The notes under the pieces were generated by a model. The model was given only the letters and a program-made list of their open reading frames with translations, was not told the DNA's origin and searched no databases. Source: Globodera rostochiensis (Eukaryota > Nematoda > Chromadorea > Rhabditida > Heteroderidae). From it: a stretch of DNA of 64,000 bases. Below, in pieces: positions 45,317 through 56,150 of the stretch. Location: the NCBI GenBank assembly GCA_018350325.1, contig JAEVLN010000003.1, positions 1,385,985 through 1,449,984 of the forward strand, given 5' to 3'. The position numbers were made by a program, and so were the translations under genes. How positions within the stretch are numbered: position 1 is the first letter of the stretch; each line of letters starts with the position of its first letter.

Positions 45317-46811
45317 TTATCGTCCGGCCAGCAGCTGGAGCACTATGTTCAGCTCCATCTTATCACCAAATTCCATGCTTGCACTGTGCGTGTACAGCGC
45401 CGCAACGGAAGTAACCACCCGTCGATGCTCATTGGCCAATAGTCGTGGCACCTCCCGGCGTGCGTCCGCTAGCAACGCCTTCTTCGCCTCGTACACCTCG
45501 TCCAGCTTCTGCTCGAAGGCCTGTACAAATTTCGGTAAATTTCACCGAGTAAAGGTGGCGAGTATTTTCTAAAGATTTGCATTTCAGCGATTACGCCTTG
45601 CTGCCGACCTCCCATGGCAGCGTGCCGGTCAACCAGTAAAGCATGTTGTGCACCAAAATCTCCAAATCGCCACGGAATGAAGGCAGACAGCCCCGGTGGG
45701 CATCGCAGGAAGTAAACAACGGCGTGCCGTTGTGAGCTGACAAATTGAGCGAAATTTTCAGAACAACTTTTTTTCGATTTAAGGGGTTTGGATCAAATTT
45801 TAAAATTGTAATCTCGAATTCAAAAACAATCCGAAGAACACCTTTCTGGTCAACAGAAGGTTTTTACCCTGTTTTTTGTTCTCCTTTTCCACGAGTGCTT
45901 CGGGCAGACGCCTCGCAAGGCCAAAATCGATCAGATAAACGCTTGAAAAGTCAGTTTTGTTATCCATCATCAGATTGGCCGCCTTCACATCGCCGTGCAC
46001 ATAATTCTGTCAAAAATATTAGAGAAAGTAGCCGATTTGAATTGTACAAACAGAAACCCTCACAAAAATAACAACTCGCAACCTGATCGTGCAGGTAGGC
46101 CAAGCTGTGCAGCACCGACTTTGCCAGCGCCGACGTTTCGGCCCAGTTGAGCGTCGGCGGAGTGCGCGCCGCGCGGACTGACTCCAACGAGTGGGCGTAT
46201 TTGGGGATGACCAGAGTACGGATTTCCTGGCCCTCGTAGGTGAAGGAGCCATTGCTGATGAAATGGGGCAGGCCGAGGAATTTGACACCTGCAAAAAAAT
46301 TCAAAGGATAACGCCAAACAAAAATTCGTAAATAACGGCATAATTTCAAAATAAAAAAACGACCTTTTTCCTTCTTCCACTTCTCCAAATGTTCAAGCTT
46401 AAGCACGCGCATGTACACGTGCATTTCGGTGAACAACGGCCCATTGGCCGGTGGCTCCATTTTGATGGCAACAGCGAGCCGAGAGCCGGTCTAAAGGCGA
46501 GTCTTCGATTTCTTAAAAATCTCTCTAGAAAATAGGACCAAAACTTGCTCTTTTTCGTAATGAGTGGATGAAACACTTCAGTCCAAAAATATGTTCAAAT
46601 TAAATGACTATTAAATTCCTCAAATTCCAAATTTTACCAAAAAAGGACAAGTAAAAAAAACCTGAATTCCTTCGTATATTCGGCCGAAACCGCCTTGGCC
46701 AATTTCTTTGCCCACAATGAACTCCTGTTTCCGGCCGTCCACAAATTTAGTGCCACTTTTGACGGCAACCGACTTATTATGCAGCTTAGGCACTTTTCTC
46801 GCCGGTGCCAT
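45317..46811 (-). CDS. vrk-1: VRK-like protein kinase (CK1 superfamily)
   Basis: Ser/Thr kinase of the vaccinia-related-kinase family; the C. elegans member VRK-1 phosphorylates BAF and acts in nuclear-envelope dynamics. ATG 46811 gives [15 protein letters not shown], then the glycine loop [15 protein letters not shown] (exon to about 46660). Next come [12 protein letters not shown] sequence and [16 protein letters not shown] (46470-46370), [17 protein letters not shown] with a helical part (46290-46090), the catalytic loop [15 protein letters not shown] and the metal-binding DFG in LIDFGLARR (46010-45870), [13 protein letters not shown] with [10 protein letters not shown] (45740-45600), and a helical C terminus ending LLAGR before TAA (45317). 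HGD in place of HRD and the RGDLEIL stretch favour VRK over other CK1 kinases. The kinase looks intact. An unrelated nematode CK1 expansion member is the alternative. Confidence 0.75.
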
Positions 46812-46929
46812 TTTGTATTAAAATTTTAAAATTGATTTCGGTTGAATATCTGAATGTTATTAAAATATGATTCGAAATTTGCGGCAAACTGGGACGTAGA
46901 ATCTGAATCTGACCTCCATTTCGCCAAGA

Positions 46930-47180
46930 GGACCGGAGGGCGTAGCCATACATTTTTTCAGAGGGGGGAGGGGGGAGGCTAATCCAAAAAGTCGATCTTA
47001 AGGGCGTATTTTTCGGTTTTATTGCATTTTTTTCGAAAAAGCGAACATTTTCTCCAAATTGCTGTGGTTAGCGTTTTTATTGGCGATTTTTTTTTAGGGA
47101 GGGGAGAAGAGATTGGCGGTGCCGATAGGCACGGCCGAGAAATTTTTAGAATTTTGTTGTTTTTGTTAAGGCAAATAAAT
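46930..47180. mobile_element. Decayed MITE related to the element at 60618-60996
   Basis: GGCGTAGCCA near 46938, a G-rich block, AAGGGCGTATTTTTCGGTTT (46999) and the palindrome GGCGGTGCCGATAGGCACGG (47115) occur in the same order as in the hAT-like element at 60618-60996. Clean inverted termini and target duplication are no longer visible. Confidence 0.45.
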
Positions 47181-47309
47181 TCAAAATAAACTTGCTAATA
47201 TTTAATTGGCGATTTGTCAGTAATTTCAAATCGGTCAAGTAATGGCCATCAGAAACCGAAAAAGTCTATACATTGTAAATGAAATGATTAAATGTCGGAA
47301 AAAGTTAAA

Positions 47310-48106
47310 ATGAGCAAAATCTTTATCTCTCGCCGTCTTCACGCCTTCACAAGTTGCCGATCGAACACTTCCAGCGTCTAATCCGTCGTTGAACATCGAT
47401 ATTCTTTGGGCCGACGCCGAATCAACTTGATTGTCTGTCCACTCTCCGGTATGGCCGATCTCCTTTCTTTTTTTTTTTCTTTTTTTTGCAAGACTTGGTA
47501 TACTGTATGTGAATTATTCGCAAGATTTGGTATACTGTAGTGAATTATTCAGCTCAAATTTCTCCCACAAATGCGGATGAATGGCGTTTAAATGCCGGCC
47601 AACTGTTTTCTTTATTGATTTTAAAGATGCAATGGCACTTTTGTGCACTAATCACCCAATAAGTTCCACATTTGCAACGCCGAATCTTCTCTTTATTACG
47701 TTGGTTAATTCCATACCCCAACGTATTGAAGCTCCGTGATCAAATCTCACGGGCTTCGACAAAATACTGATTTTTAAGAAGAAAAAAATCCAATATCGGT
47801 TTTTGTATATCGGATGGCATCTGTACTGCTCCAGAAAGAGGCCGCCACTTTTGCTTAAAACATTAATAATTTGTTTGTTCGATAAACATTCGCCCACACA
47901 TCGACAAAAGTTGATCCGGACTTAGTTTTAGCGTTTATTTTATCCTCCGCAGGAGGTGCATTTTTTACATCCGAATTCCATTCATAAAATTCCCTCCCCC
48001 TCCCCCCCCCCCCCCTCCCGGCATGAAGACGACATTTGTCGCAAGTTGCCAATTGTTTTCCGAATGGATTTTATAAAATCAAAAATAAATATATGTACGA
48101 AAATGT
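47310..48106. repeat. Left copy of the 0.8-kb direct repeat flanking the retrotransposon
   Basis: 797 bases from ATGAGCAAAATC to TACGAAAATGT, repeated at 52005-52804. The only difference I find is the length of a C run (near 48003 and 52695). It contains an 81-codon minus-strand ORF (MGECLSNKQIINVLSKSGGL), a poly-T/C block and CAAGA(C/T)TTGGTATACTGTA twice. It has no similarity I recognise to a known LTR. Confidence 0.9.
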
Positions 48107-48179
48107 TACTATTTATTTTATTTATCACATCAAAGGAAATGCAAGCAAATCACTAACATGATGGAATCAATAAAATCAT

Positions 48180-51112
48180 TCAGATTGTAACGAATGTCTT
48201 TAGGTGGGACAGCACATTAGCTTTGAACAGCTGGGGGGAAGATATTGAGACAATGTCAGAGGGGAGGGAATTCCAGGAATTGGTGCAGCGGTGAAGGAAT
48301 AAATTGGAAGTAAATGGGGTTTTTCTTTTTTTGCGGATTTGGAGAGAATGACGGCGACTAGGGCGTGTGTTGAAAGGAATTATATCTTTTGGGTTGAAAT
48401 GAGTGTGACTGTGACATATTTTGTGCATCATACAGAGATCAAAAAGTTTGCGACGAGATGCCAAAGATTCCAGTTTAAATAATTTCAAACGTTGATCATA
48501 GGAACATTTGGGGAGTTTACATTTGGTGAGGGCCCTACGTGTGAATGTTTTTTGCACCCGTTCGATTTTGTTAGAAAGGATTTTTGTTGATGGATTCCAA
48601 ATAACGGTTGCATATTCCAGGATTGGACGTACATATATTTTGTAGGCCCGGGCCCAGGTGAGTATTTTGGTGGAGTAGAGGGCATTTAAAATTTGGATGA
48701 CTCGGAAGAAGGCATTCTTAATTATTGTGTTTATATGACCCGTAAAGTTGAGTTTGTTTTGAATAAGAATGCCAAGGTCCCTAATTGACTCGGAGGGAGA
48801 AATAATGGTGTGCCCAATGCTATAGTTGAATTTGGGAGGAGGATGGCGAGGCTTGGGAGTGATTTGAAATAATTTTGTTTTGTTTGTTGATACTTTAAGT
48901 CCCCAAGTCTCGCCCCATGTGCATATATCATTGATAGACTTTTGCAGGAGTTGATAGTCGGAGGTGTTTTTAATTGGGAGAAATATTTTTATATCATCTG
49001 CGAAGAGTCGGATACCAACTGAGGGACTGATTATTTTCGGTAGATCGTTGATAAATATGGTGAACAATAGTGGCCCTAGAACTGATCCTTGCGGAACCCC
49101 AGAGTGAATGGATTTTGTGGAGGAATTTACATCTTCAATTTTAACAATAAATGTGCGGTCCGATAGGAAGTTATCAATCCATCTTAACAATTTTCCTCTA
49201 ATGCCAATGTGGTGGAGTTTGGACAGCAAAAATGTATGGGGGACCGAGTCAAAGGCACGACTGATGTCAATGTATATGCAATCAATTTGTAAGTTGTTCT
49301 CAAGGGGGTCGGACCAATCCTCGAAGGTTTTGAGAAGTTGGGTGACAGTTGACCTTTTCGGGAGGAAGCCGAATTGGTGTTGTGAAATGAGGCCATGTTT
49401 GAGAAGGAAGTTTAAAATTTGTTTGGATATTATGCGCTCAAGGATGCGACAAATTGAGGAGGTTAATGAAATAGGGCGATAATTTAGGGGGTCCGATTTA
49501 ATGCCCTTTTTGAAGATGGGGATAATAATTGATTGGCGCCATTGATGGGGAATGTGGCCTGAATCAAGTGATTCCCTAAATAGGGTTGCAAGAACGGGGG
49601 ATAGGGGGGCCCTCCAGTGCTTGAGTACTCGGTAATTGACATCTTCAACAGTTTGGGATGTGCTATCAGGAAGTGAAGCAAGTTGGTCAAAAACAGTTTG
49701 GACATCAAAGGACGCGTCGGTTAAACAGTGTACAGAGCTGGGCCCGACAGTATTAGGTACATTATTTGGAACATTGTTAAAATATTCGGCAAATATGGAT
49801 GCAAAGAGTTCAGCTTTAGACGAGGCACCAATAAACGTGTTTTTGTTATAGACTAGAGTAGGAATGGGTTCAGTTTTTTTTGTTTGCGAGTTGATAAATT
49901 TGCACAATTTTTGGGGATTGGATGTGACATCGTTACAGAGGTTATTTTTATGGTCTGAAATTGATTTTTTGACCTCGTAACAGATGTCCCTGTACTCAGC
50001 TTTGTGGGTTAAAGGGACTTTTTTACATAATTTGAACAGTTGATGTTTATATTTGATTTTTTCCTTAATTTCGGACGGGTAGTTGATTTTGCGGGGGCCC
50101 TGGTGGATTTTCTTGAGAGGGAAATGTAGCGAAATGACAGTGTGAATTTGGTTGACAATATAGTTGAATTTTTCCCCAATGTAAAATAAATTGGTGAGAT
50201 CAAATTGTGAAAGGAGGGGAGCGGTTCTTTGAAGAATTTCAGGTGATAATATGCGAATTAGTTTGGATTTAGGAATGGGCATGATTGTATGGTTAAGTTT
50301 GAAAAGCACAGAGTTATGATCCGAGGTTGAAATTCCGGGTTCAATGGTGATATTTGAAATGAGTTGTGGTGTATTTGTGAGACAAACATCAAGGATATGA
50401 GGACCTCTAGTTGGTTCTGACACTAATTGGGTTAAGCCTAGCAGAGTGGAGAGTTCGCCAATTGGATCGGTTTTTGCTGGGTTGAGCCAGTTAGTAGAAG
50501 GGGAGTTTAAGTCACCCCCCAAAAGAGTGTAATCTACGAGATATTTTTGTACAGTTTTGATAAATTTCGACATGATGGCTTTGGAACGATTAGGTGCGGA
50601 ATACACAGAAATGAGTCGGATTCTGGGGAAATGTTTTACTTTGAGCAAGTCTACGATTAAGATATCGACCCCGTTGTTTGATAGTGACAGGATATGCTGA
50701 GCGGAAATGCGGGAGTCGACTAAGATGGCAGAGCCACCACCTTTGGTTTTAAAGTTTGACCTATTGCAAAGAAATGTGTTGAATCTGCCATTTAGTGAAA
50801 GTTGGGAGTTGAGGGAGTCATCTGAGAGCCAAGTTTCGGATAGAAAGACTATATGAAAGAATTTGTCATTAGCCAGATATTGCAGTTCGGGGATTTTGTT
50901 TTTGATTGAACGACAGTTGAAGATAGCACAATTCAGCGAAAATGTTTTAGAGTTATAGAGTTGTTGTTTAGATTTGAAGGGATGGCGAGAAAGACCAGTA
51001 TTTGCCCCGGTAGAAGGTGATGAATTTCGTCCCCAGTCAATTAGTTTTTTGAGGAGAGAGTATTTGGGGTTGAGGGAGGTATCGATTGAGTTTGCATTTG
51101 TTGGCGGAAGAT
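48180..51112 (-). CDS. Retrotransposon ORF2: endonuclease and reverse transcriptase
   Basis: Open frame of about 970 codons after a TGA near 51113. The APE-type endonuclease shows NCRSIKNKIPELQ, LSETWLSDDSL, LGGDLNSPSTNW and STSDHNSVLF in the usual order. The reverse transcriptase shows NYRPISLTSSICRILERIIS, HQFGFLPKRSTVTQLL, YIDISRAFDSVPH, SGVPQGSVLGPLLF and the catalytic FADDIKIF. A C-terminal domain contains CTNSWNSLPSDIVSI. The first ATG in this frame is at 50648, after the NCRSI and SETW endonuclease motifs, so that ATG cannot be the functional start. Overlap with ORF1 of about 70 bases in the -1 frame points to frameshifting. Confidence 0.92.
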
Positions 51113-51820
51113 GTGTACCTCAGAGCGCAAAATGACAGAGCCGGCGTAGACGATCCAATCTTGTCCATCCTTCGTTCTTTTTCCAGTGCACAGTGCATGC
51201 AGACGTCGGCGTTCTTCCAACTGTTCACGTGTCAGCGACTCGCGAATTTGGATGTTCTTCAGCTGTGACGCGCTCGATCGGATAGTGTTGTTTTTGGTAC
51301 GCCATGCGGTGAGAGCCTGTCTCTGAAAGGCACGGGCCGGCAACAGTACTTTTACGAGTCGGGCACTTTTCTGGGTTGGGTTGAAAGAACGACCCAGTCT
51401 GTAGACAATACTGGGGCCGCACTCGATCCCCAACGAATCGAGTAAGCCGGAAACCTGGGCTTTGTCCGCCGCCGCTCTTTTCGATGGAAGAGGATCAGTG
51501 CTTTCCGGCAGTCCCATGACCACCAAGCTCCGTTGTCGTTCGAGTTCCTCTGTAGAAATTTCGACAGATATGGGAGGAGTTGGAGGGTTGGTTTTTAGGT
51601 GGTGGATTGATTTAGTAAGAAGTTCGAATTGTGATGAGAGTGTGGTAATAAGCACTTGAAGGAAAGGCATTTGTTCGGTAGTGAGGGTAGTATGCAGTTT
51701 GCTCATTGATTCGATGGTGGTTTGAATAATTGCGATTTGACTGTCGACCAATACATTAATACTGTCAGAGTTTGTCGAGATGGGGGACAGGTTAGCCTCT
51801 TGCCGGGATCGTTTGGCCAT
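51041..51820 (-). CDS. Retrotransposon ORF1 (RNA-binding, L1-like)
   Basis: 259 residues from MAKRSRQEANLSPISTNSDS. A predicted helical segment (SQIAIIQTTIESMSKLHTTL onward) precedes a fold resembling the L1 ORF1p RRM region: ERQRSLVVMGLPE, then CGPSIVYRLGRS and ARLVKVLLPARAFQRQALTA. The C terminus (SREQLEERRRLHAL-like, then IVYAGSVILRSEVH) fits the nucleic-acid-binding CTD. No zinc knuckle is present. It ends in SSKN followed by TAA inside a frameshift-like heptamer. Confidence 0.85.
   Translation of the reverse strand: MAKRSRQEANLSPISTNSDSINVLVDSQIAIIQTTIESMSKLHTTLTTEQMPFLQVLITTLSSQFELLTKSIHHLKTNPPTPPISVEISTEELERQRSLVVMGLPESTDPLPSKRAAADKAQVSGLLDSLGIECGPSIVYRLGRSFNPTQKSARLVKVLLPARAFQRQALTAWRTKNNTIRSSASQLKNIQIRESLTREQLEERRRLHALCTGKRTKDGQDWIVYAGSVILRSEVHIFRQQMQTQSIPPSTPNTLSSKN
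51044..51050 (-). promoter_or_regulatory. Candidate -1 ribosomal frameshift site A AAA AAC
   Basis: On the minus strand the ORF1 frame reads TCA AAA AAC TAA. The last seven bases before the stop form the classic X XXY YYZ heptamer A AAA AAC, and slipping back one base gives AAA AAA CTA ATT GAC TGG, the open ORF2 frame. The -1 frame is open only from about 51112, so a shift must happen within about 70 bases. I did not find a convincing pseudoknot by eye. Confidence 0.6.
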
Positions 51821-51853
51821 TTTTGCAGGGTCCGTGGCGGTGGGAGTGCAGAG

Positions 51854-51986
51854 ATTGAGACAATGTCAGAGGGGAGGGAATTCCAGGAATTGGTGCAGCG
51901 GTGAAGGAATAAATTGGAAGTAAATGGGGTTTTTCTTTTTTTGCGGATTTGGAGAGAATGACGGCGACTAGGGCGTGTGTTGAAAG
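51854..51986. repeat. 133-bp copy of the ORF2 3' region ahead of ORF1
   Basis: Identical or nearly so to 48244-48376 inside ORF2 (the part encoding RKKRKTPFTSNLFLHRCTNS) and in the same orientation, but located in the leader upstream of ORF1. It is truncated at both ends relative to the element. Confidence 0.9.
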
Positions 51987-52004
51987 AAAAATAGACAAAA
52001 ACCT

Positions 52005-52804
52005 ATGAGCAAAATCTTTATCTCTCGCCGTCTTCACGCCTTCACAAGTTGCCGATCGAACACTTCCAGCGTCTAATCCGTCGTTGAACATCGATATTCT
52101 TTGGGCCGACGCCGAATCAACTTGATTGTCTGTCCACTCTCCGGTATGGCCGATCTCCTTTCTTTTTTTTTTTCTTTTTTTTGCAAGACTTGGTATACTG
52201 TATGTGAATTATTCGCAAGATTTGGTATACTGTAGTGAATTATTCAGCTCAAATTTCTCCCACAAATGCGGATGAATGGCGTTTAAATGCCGGCCAACTG
52301 TTTTCTTTATTGATTTTAAAGATGCAATGGCACTTTTGTGCACTAATCACCCAATAAGTTCCACATTTGCAACGCCGAATCTTCTCTTTATTACGTTGGT
52401 TAATTCCATACCCCAACGTATTGAAGCTCCGTGATCAAATCTCACGGGCTTCGACAAAATACTGATTTTTAAGAAGAAAAAAATCCAATATCGGTTTTTG
52501 TATATCGGATGGCATCTGTACTGCTCCAGAAAGAGGCCGCCACTTTTGCTTAAAACATTAATAATTTGTTTGTTCGATAAACATTCGCCCACACATCGAC
52601 AAAAGTTGATCCGGACTTAGTTTTAGCGTTTATTTTATCCTCCGCAGGAGGTGCATTTTTTACATCCGAATTCCATTCATAAAATTCCCTCCCCCTCCCC
52701 CCCCCCCCCCCCCTCCCGGCATGAAGACGACATTTGTCGCAAGTTGCCAATTGTTTTCCGAATGGATTTTATAAAATCAAAAATAAATATATGTACGAAA
52801 ATGT
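52005..52804. repeat. Right copy of the 0.8-kb direct repeat flanking the retrotransposon
   Basis: 800 bases, matching 47310-48106 apart from a C run three bases longer. It lies on the 5' side of the retrotransposon. Beyond it the sequence (TGGACAGATTAATTTCC) is unique. Confidence 0.9.
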
Positions 52805-53299
52805 GGACAGATTAATTTCCTTTGGAGGGGAAGCACCAAAATATTACAAAAAGATTAAACATTAATTTAATGGAAAAAAATCAAGATCCAGTAAAAAGTC
52901 TATTTGAGTCCATAAAATGAATTTCCTTGTCTAAAATGGAAGTCATTAAATGTCCTAAATGCCCAGAAGCGTCCAAAGCGGAATTTTCCGACAAAGAATC
53001 AATTCCCTGCCCACTAATTAGTCTTTTCGCCTCATGGCCAGCGATCCCACGGCCCATTAATACATCTTGAATCTGCCGGGCCATTACGCCTCACTCTCGA
53101 CTTTGGCTGCCGGAATTTATTAGCTCGAATTTCCTGGCCATTTTTCTTGATTCTCCGTTTCCACTTTTAATGGGATTTTTTGAAATTTTCTCATTTTCCA
53201 AATTTAAACCGATTTCACGCTAACTCTCACCGTTCATTAGTCAAGCATCTCCCCCCCCCCCCCCAATTCGAACTTCCCATTCAAAATTTCCCGAATAAA

Positions 53300-54394
53300 A
53301 TGGACTTCGACCCTGAGCACGTGAAGTGGCAATGCTGCTTTTGCCGCATTCCGACCGGCCTCAAATTTCTCGGAGTGGTGGATTGTGCGGTGGCCGTCGG
53401 AGTGTTGCTGCTCGGTCTCCACTTTATCCACGTCCATGCCACGACTGACAAGGTGACCGGACCGGACATGAACCATCTGAACGACCTTTAGAGCTTTTAG
53501 TGATTGGGGGGGGGGGGGAGGGCACTTACTGATTGAGTAATGAGAATCCGTCCGTGTCCGGAGATTCTGCCGATTATTAAAATCAAATTTTCTCAGGAAG
53601 GCTATTTCTTCCTGTTCGACCTCTCATTGGCCGCAATTTCCTTGCTGTTTGGGTTCAGCTCGTTGCTGATGATCGCCGGTGTGCAGCTGCACCGTGAGAA
53701 ACTACTGTACCCAACCGTAGTGCTTCGAGTTGTGCTCGTCATTTTCGTTACCGTAACCATTATTAAAAAGAAATCAAATTAGCCGAATATTCTTTAAAAA
53801 CCGATCAATTTTATTGATCTCCGCAAATTCCAAAAGGTTTTCGGCGTCAGCATCGGCGTCGTTCGTCCGGTGTTCGAGGAGAAAGCGGAGGTCGAACTTT
53901 CAACGCAAAGGAGGCTAAAGAGCAGCAGCGAAAAACGGATTGTGAACCAGGCTAGAAAATTCCCTAAATTATTTTTTTTAAATTAAAAATGCCTTAAGGA
54001 AGAGCCCTCAATTGCGCTGAGACTGGGTGAGGAATAATTGGCGTAGGCACTGCGAACCTTAACTTTTTTCCGAAACGCGCTTTTGAAATTTCAATTTTTT
54101 TCATTTTAAATTTAACTTTGCCCTTTTCTCAGTGTTTCTGATGTTCATCATGGTTTTCATTTCCATCGTCGTGTTTTACACCATTTTTTTGGTGCTTCGA
54201 ACCATTCGTTTCATCAAGGCCCACAAGCGACTGCAACGACGGCGCAGCTCTTTTTTCCTTATCGGCCAAATTGGTGGGATTTTTTTTTGAATTTTAAAAA
54301 GCAATTTAAATTTAATGTTTTGAAATATTTTCGCCCTTTAGATCCCAGTCTGATGCACTTAAAACGCCCGTCCCAATGCAGCCAAACGTATTGA
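53300..54394 (+). CDS. Four-span membrane protein (LAPTM4-like topology)
   Basis: Five or six exons. 53300-53452 (MDFDPEHVKWQCCFCRIPTG, then a membrane helix); 53597 to about 53753 (FFLFDLSLAAISLLFGFSSL, then another helix, VVLRVVLVIFVT); about 53839-53940 (VFGVSIGVVRPVFEEKAEVE); about 53999-54028; 54133 onward (FLMFIMVFISIVVFYTIFLV, then a basic stretch); and a last exon DPSLMHLKRPSQCSQTY to the TGA at 54394. A Cys-rich N terminus (CCFCRIPTG) followed by four helices and a basic cytosolic tail resembles lysosomal LAPTM4-type or related nematode tetraspan proteins. Most junctions agree in phase; the donor near 53930 is unsure. Function not known. Confidence 0.6.
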
Positions 54395-54582
54395 CCACCG
54401 AACAAATGAATCGAAAAATCGTTTTTTTAAAATGGCCCAGAAATTGTTCGTTGCCTATGTTTTTAGACAATTGAAACGCCCAATAAATTCGCCGCATTCA
54501 TTTCTCTGAAAAACGTTTATCAGAAATAAATAAATAAACAACAAAAACGAATTAAAGAAGTCCATTGGGTTCGTCCATTTGG

Positions 54583-55055
54583 CTACTGCTTCTGTGTGCT
54601 GATGTAGAGCACGTTGTTGCCCCGGATAAACGCGTCCCCGTACTTGGCCTTCAATTGCCCGCCATGATACTCCTCCGTCTGCTCGAGCGCAATGTTCATA
54701 AATCCGTCCAGACACGAAAGGATTCCTGGAAAGTTGAAGAAGCTGACCAGCTTTACGCGAACCACGACCGATTTTTTTTACAAGAATTCTTTAACCGTAT
54801 TGGACATCCGAACGCCGGGCATTTGCGTCCGGAATAAATAAAATTTACATAACAAACATCCCACGCTTTTAAAATTATTATGTTCAGGGCGCAATGTCCC
54901 CCTGTAGCAAAGTTCTGTGTGGACAACGCTAACTGAACTCGCTGACCCCGGTAATCGGCACCCGAATTGAGCTTTACAACCACCGGCTTCCCGACAATTT
55001 TCTTGAGGAAATCACTCGGCGTCTGTCGCCTGCTGGCCGGCGTCGGTGCGCTCAT
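54583..55055 (-). CDS. LSM6: U6 snRNA-associated Sm-like protein LSm6
   Basis: Subunit of the LSm1-7 (mRNA decay) and LSm2-8 (U6 snRNP) rings. Two exons: 55055 to about 54946 (MSAPTPASRRQTPSDFLKKI, KPVVVKLNSGADYRG) and about 54727-54583 (ILSCLDGFMNIALEQTEEYH, KYGDAFIRGNNVLYISTQKQ). The Sm1 and Sm2 motifs with LDGFMN and IRGNNVLYI are intact, and the total of about 85 residues fits the family. The intron holds a second 5' splice candidate. Upstream ATG 55091 is in frame, but the family start is at MSAP. Confidence 0.93.
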
Positions 55056-55312
55056 CGTCTGAACAGAAAACAAATCAAAAATAATACGCAAATTTCTCGT
55101 TACAAAAAGTCCATTAAGGGCGGGTCTATTTGTGTAAATCTCTTTAAAACGAAATTATTTACGCAAACTCACTTGAACGCATTTATTGTTGGACCAAAAA
55201 AGACATGCAATAATCAATATATGTTCATGGTTGGGAACAGCAACCGTATGAATATGACATGAATTCGGAGAGGCTCATCAAGCAATGAATTTGAAAACAT
55301 TTAGCATAATAA

Positions 55313-55388
55313 CTAGGGTTGGTCACGGTCGGTTTTAAACCGGGGGTACCGGTTTTCGGTTCGGTTAACCGACCGTGACTAACCCTAA
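55313..55388. repeat. 74-bp imperfect hairpin
   Basis: AGGGTTGGTCACGGTCGGTT on the left pairs with AACCGACCGTGACTAACCCT on the right, with an inner GGTACCGG-type stem. It looks like a tiny foldback MITE; TAATAACC flanks do not give a clear target duplication. Confidence 0.7.
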
Positions 55389-55698
55389 TAATAACCTTTC
55401 ACTGTACGACGCCAGGAGGTATTTATATAGTACATTTTATAGACCGGATTTTTCAAATATTAAGTTAAATCGCCTTCTTACCAAGACAGAAATTTTAAAA
55501 TTAGGTATGGACCATCCGCGGCTTAACGTCTCTAACCCAGTGGTTCTGAAGGTTTCTAATACAAAAATGCGCAAAAACCGACGGAGCTTCAAATTCAGTG
55601 AAAATCCCAACAAATCCGGTCATTTAACAAAACAAAGGATAAATATGAAAACAAATTTTATGATCGAGTGCATTGATGAGGCTTTGGTAATGCATTAA
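55375..55698 (+). CDS. Orphan ORF next to a hairpin
   Basis: 107 codons (MTNPNNNLSLYDARRYLYST onward), basic, no signal peptide or membrane segment, and no recognised family. The start codon lies inside the right arm of the hairpin at 55313-55388, which suggests either a chance ORF or a remnant of a transposon coding region. Confidence 0.2.
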   Translation: MTNPNNNLSLYDARRYLYSTFYRPDFSNIKLNRLLTKTEILKLGMDHPRLNVSNPVVLKVSNTKMRKNRRSFKFSENPNKSGHLTKQRINMKTNFMIECIDEALVMH

Positions 55699-56150
55699 CA
55701 CAAGAAAAGAGTAAATGTTTGACGTTATACAGAGGAGGAGAACACAGTTGTTTTGTTGTATGGAAGCAATGATGGCAGAAGTGCGCGACCCAAAGAAATA
55801 AAAACGAATTTTGGGATGGAAAAAATTGTTCCTTATTTATTTCTGCCAAAATACGCAATTCTTCATCATTGACGCGGGAACGAAGACGTTGATGTGGAAA
55901 CACAGGAGGACATTGAGAGGATGGACATTGACATGATTTTGAGTTTTTTATATTTCTTATTAAAATCGGCTAGTTGATTGCCTATTTTTCAATTACAGGT
56001 AAATGGACTCAAAAAATTGAATTAGCCAGATTAAATTAAAGAAACATCAAAAAACCTCACAATGGTTGTGAAATGGTCGAATAATTGGACAAAAATTCCA
56101 AAAAAGCACAAGACGCCGCCCGGACTTCGACGAACACCGCGTGAATGCAT

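Larger units (their letters stand above)
48107..52004 (-). mobile_element. Non-LTR retrotransposon (CR1/L2/Rex-like), 3.9 kb
   Basis: Read on the minus strand: a short leader, ORF1 (51820-51041), ORF2 with APE endonuclease and reverse transcriptase (to 48180), a 3' region of about 70 bases ending in AAATAAAATAAATAG, then the direct repeat at 47310-48106. Both ORFs look intact, so the copy could be recent or active. The clade is inferred from the endonuclease type, the RT motif spelling and the WNSLP-type tail. Confidence 0.9.

Noticed and set aside
48060..52804. LTR retrotransposon reading of the flanking repeats
   Set aside because: The coding part is an APE-endonuclease LINE without integrase, protease or primer-binding site, so the repeats are not ordinary LTRs; alternatives are given as a finding.
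52881..53084. 67-residue minus-strand ORF (MARQIQDVLMGRGIAGHEAK)
   Set aside because: Plausible composition but isolated, with no family, signal or neighbouring exon; too weak to annotate.
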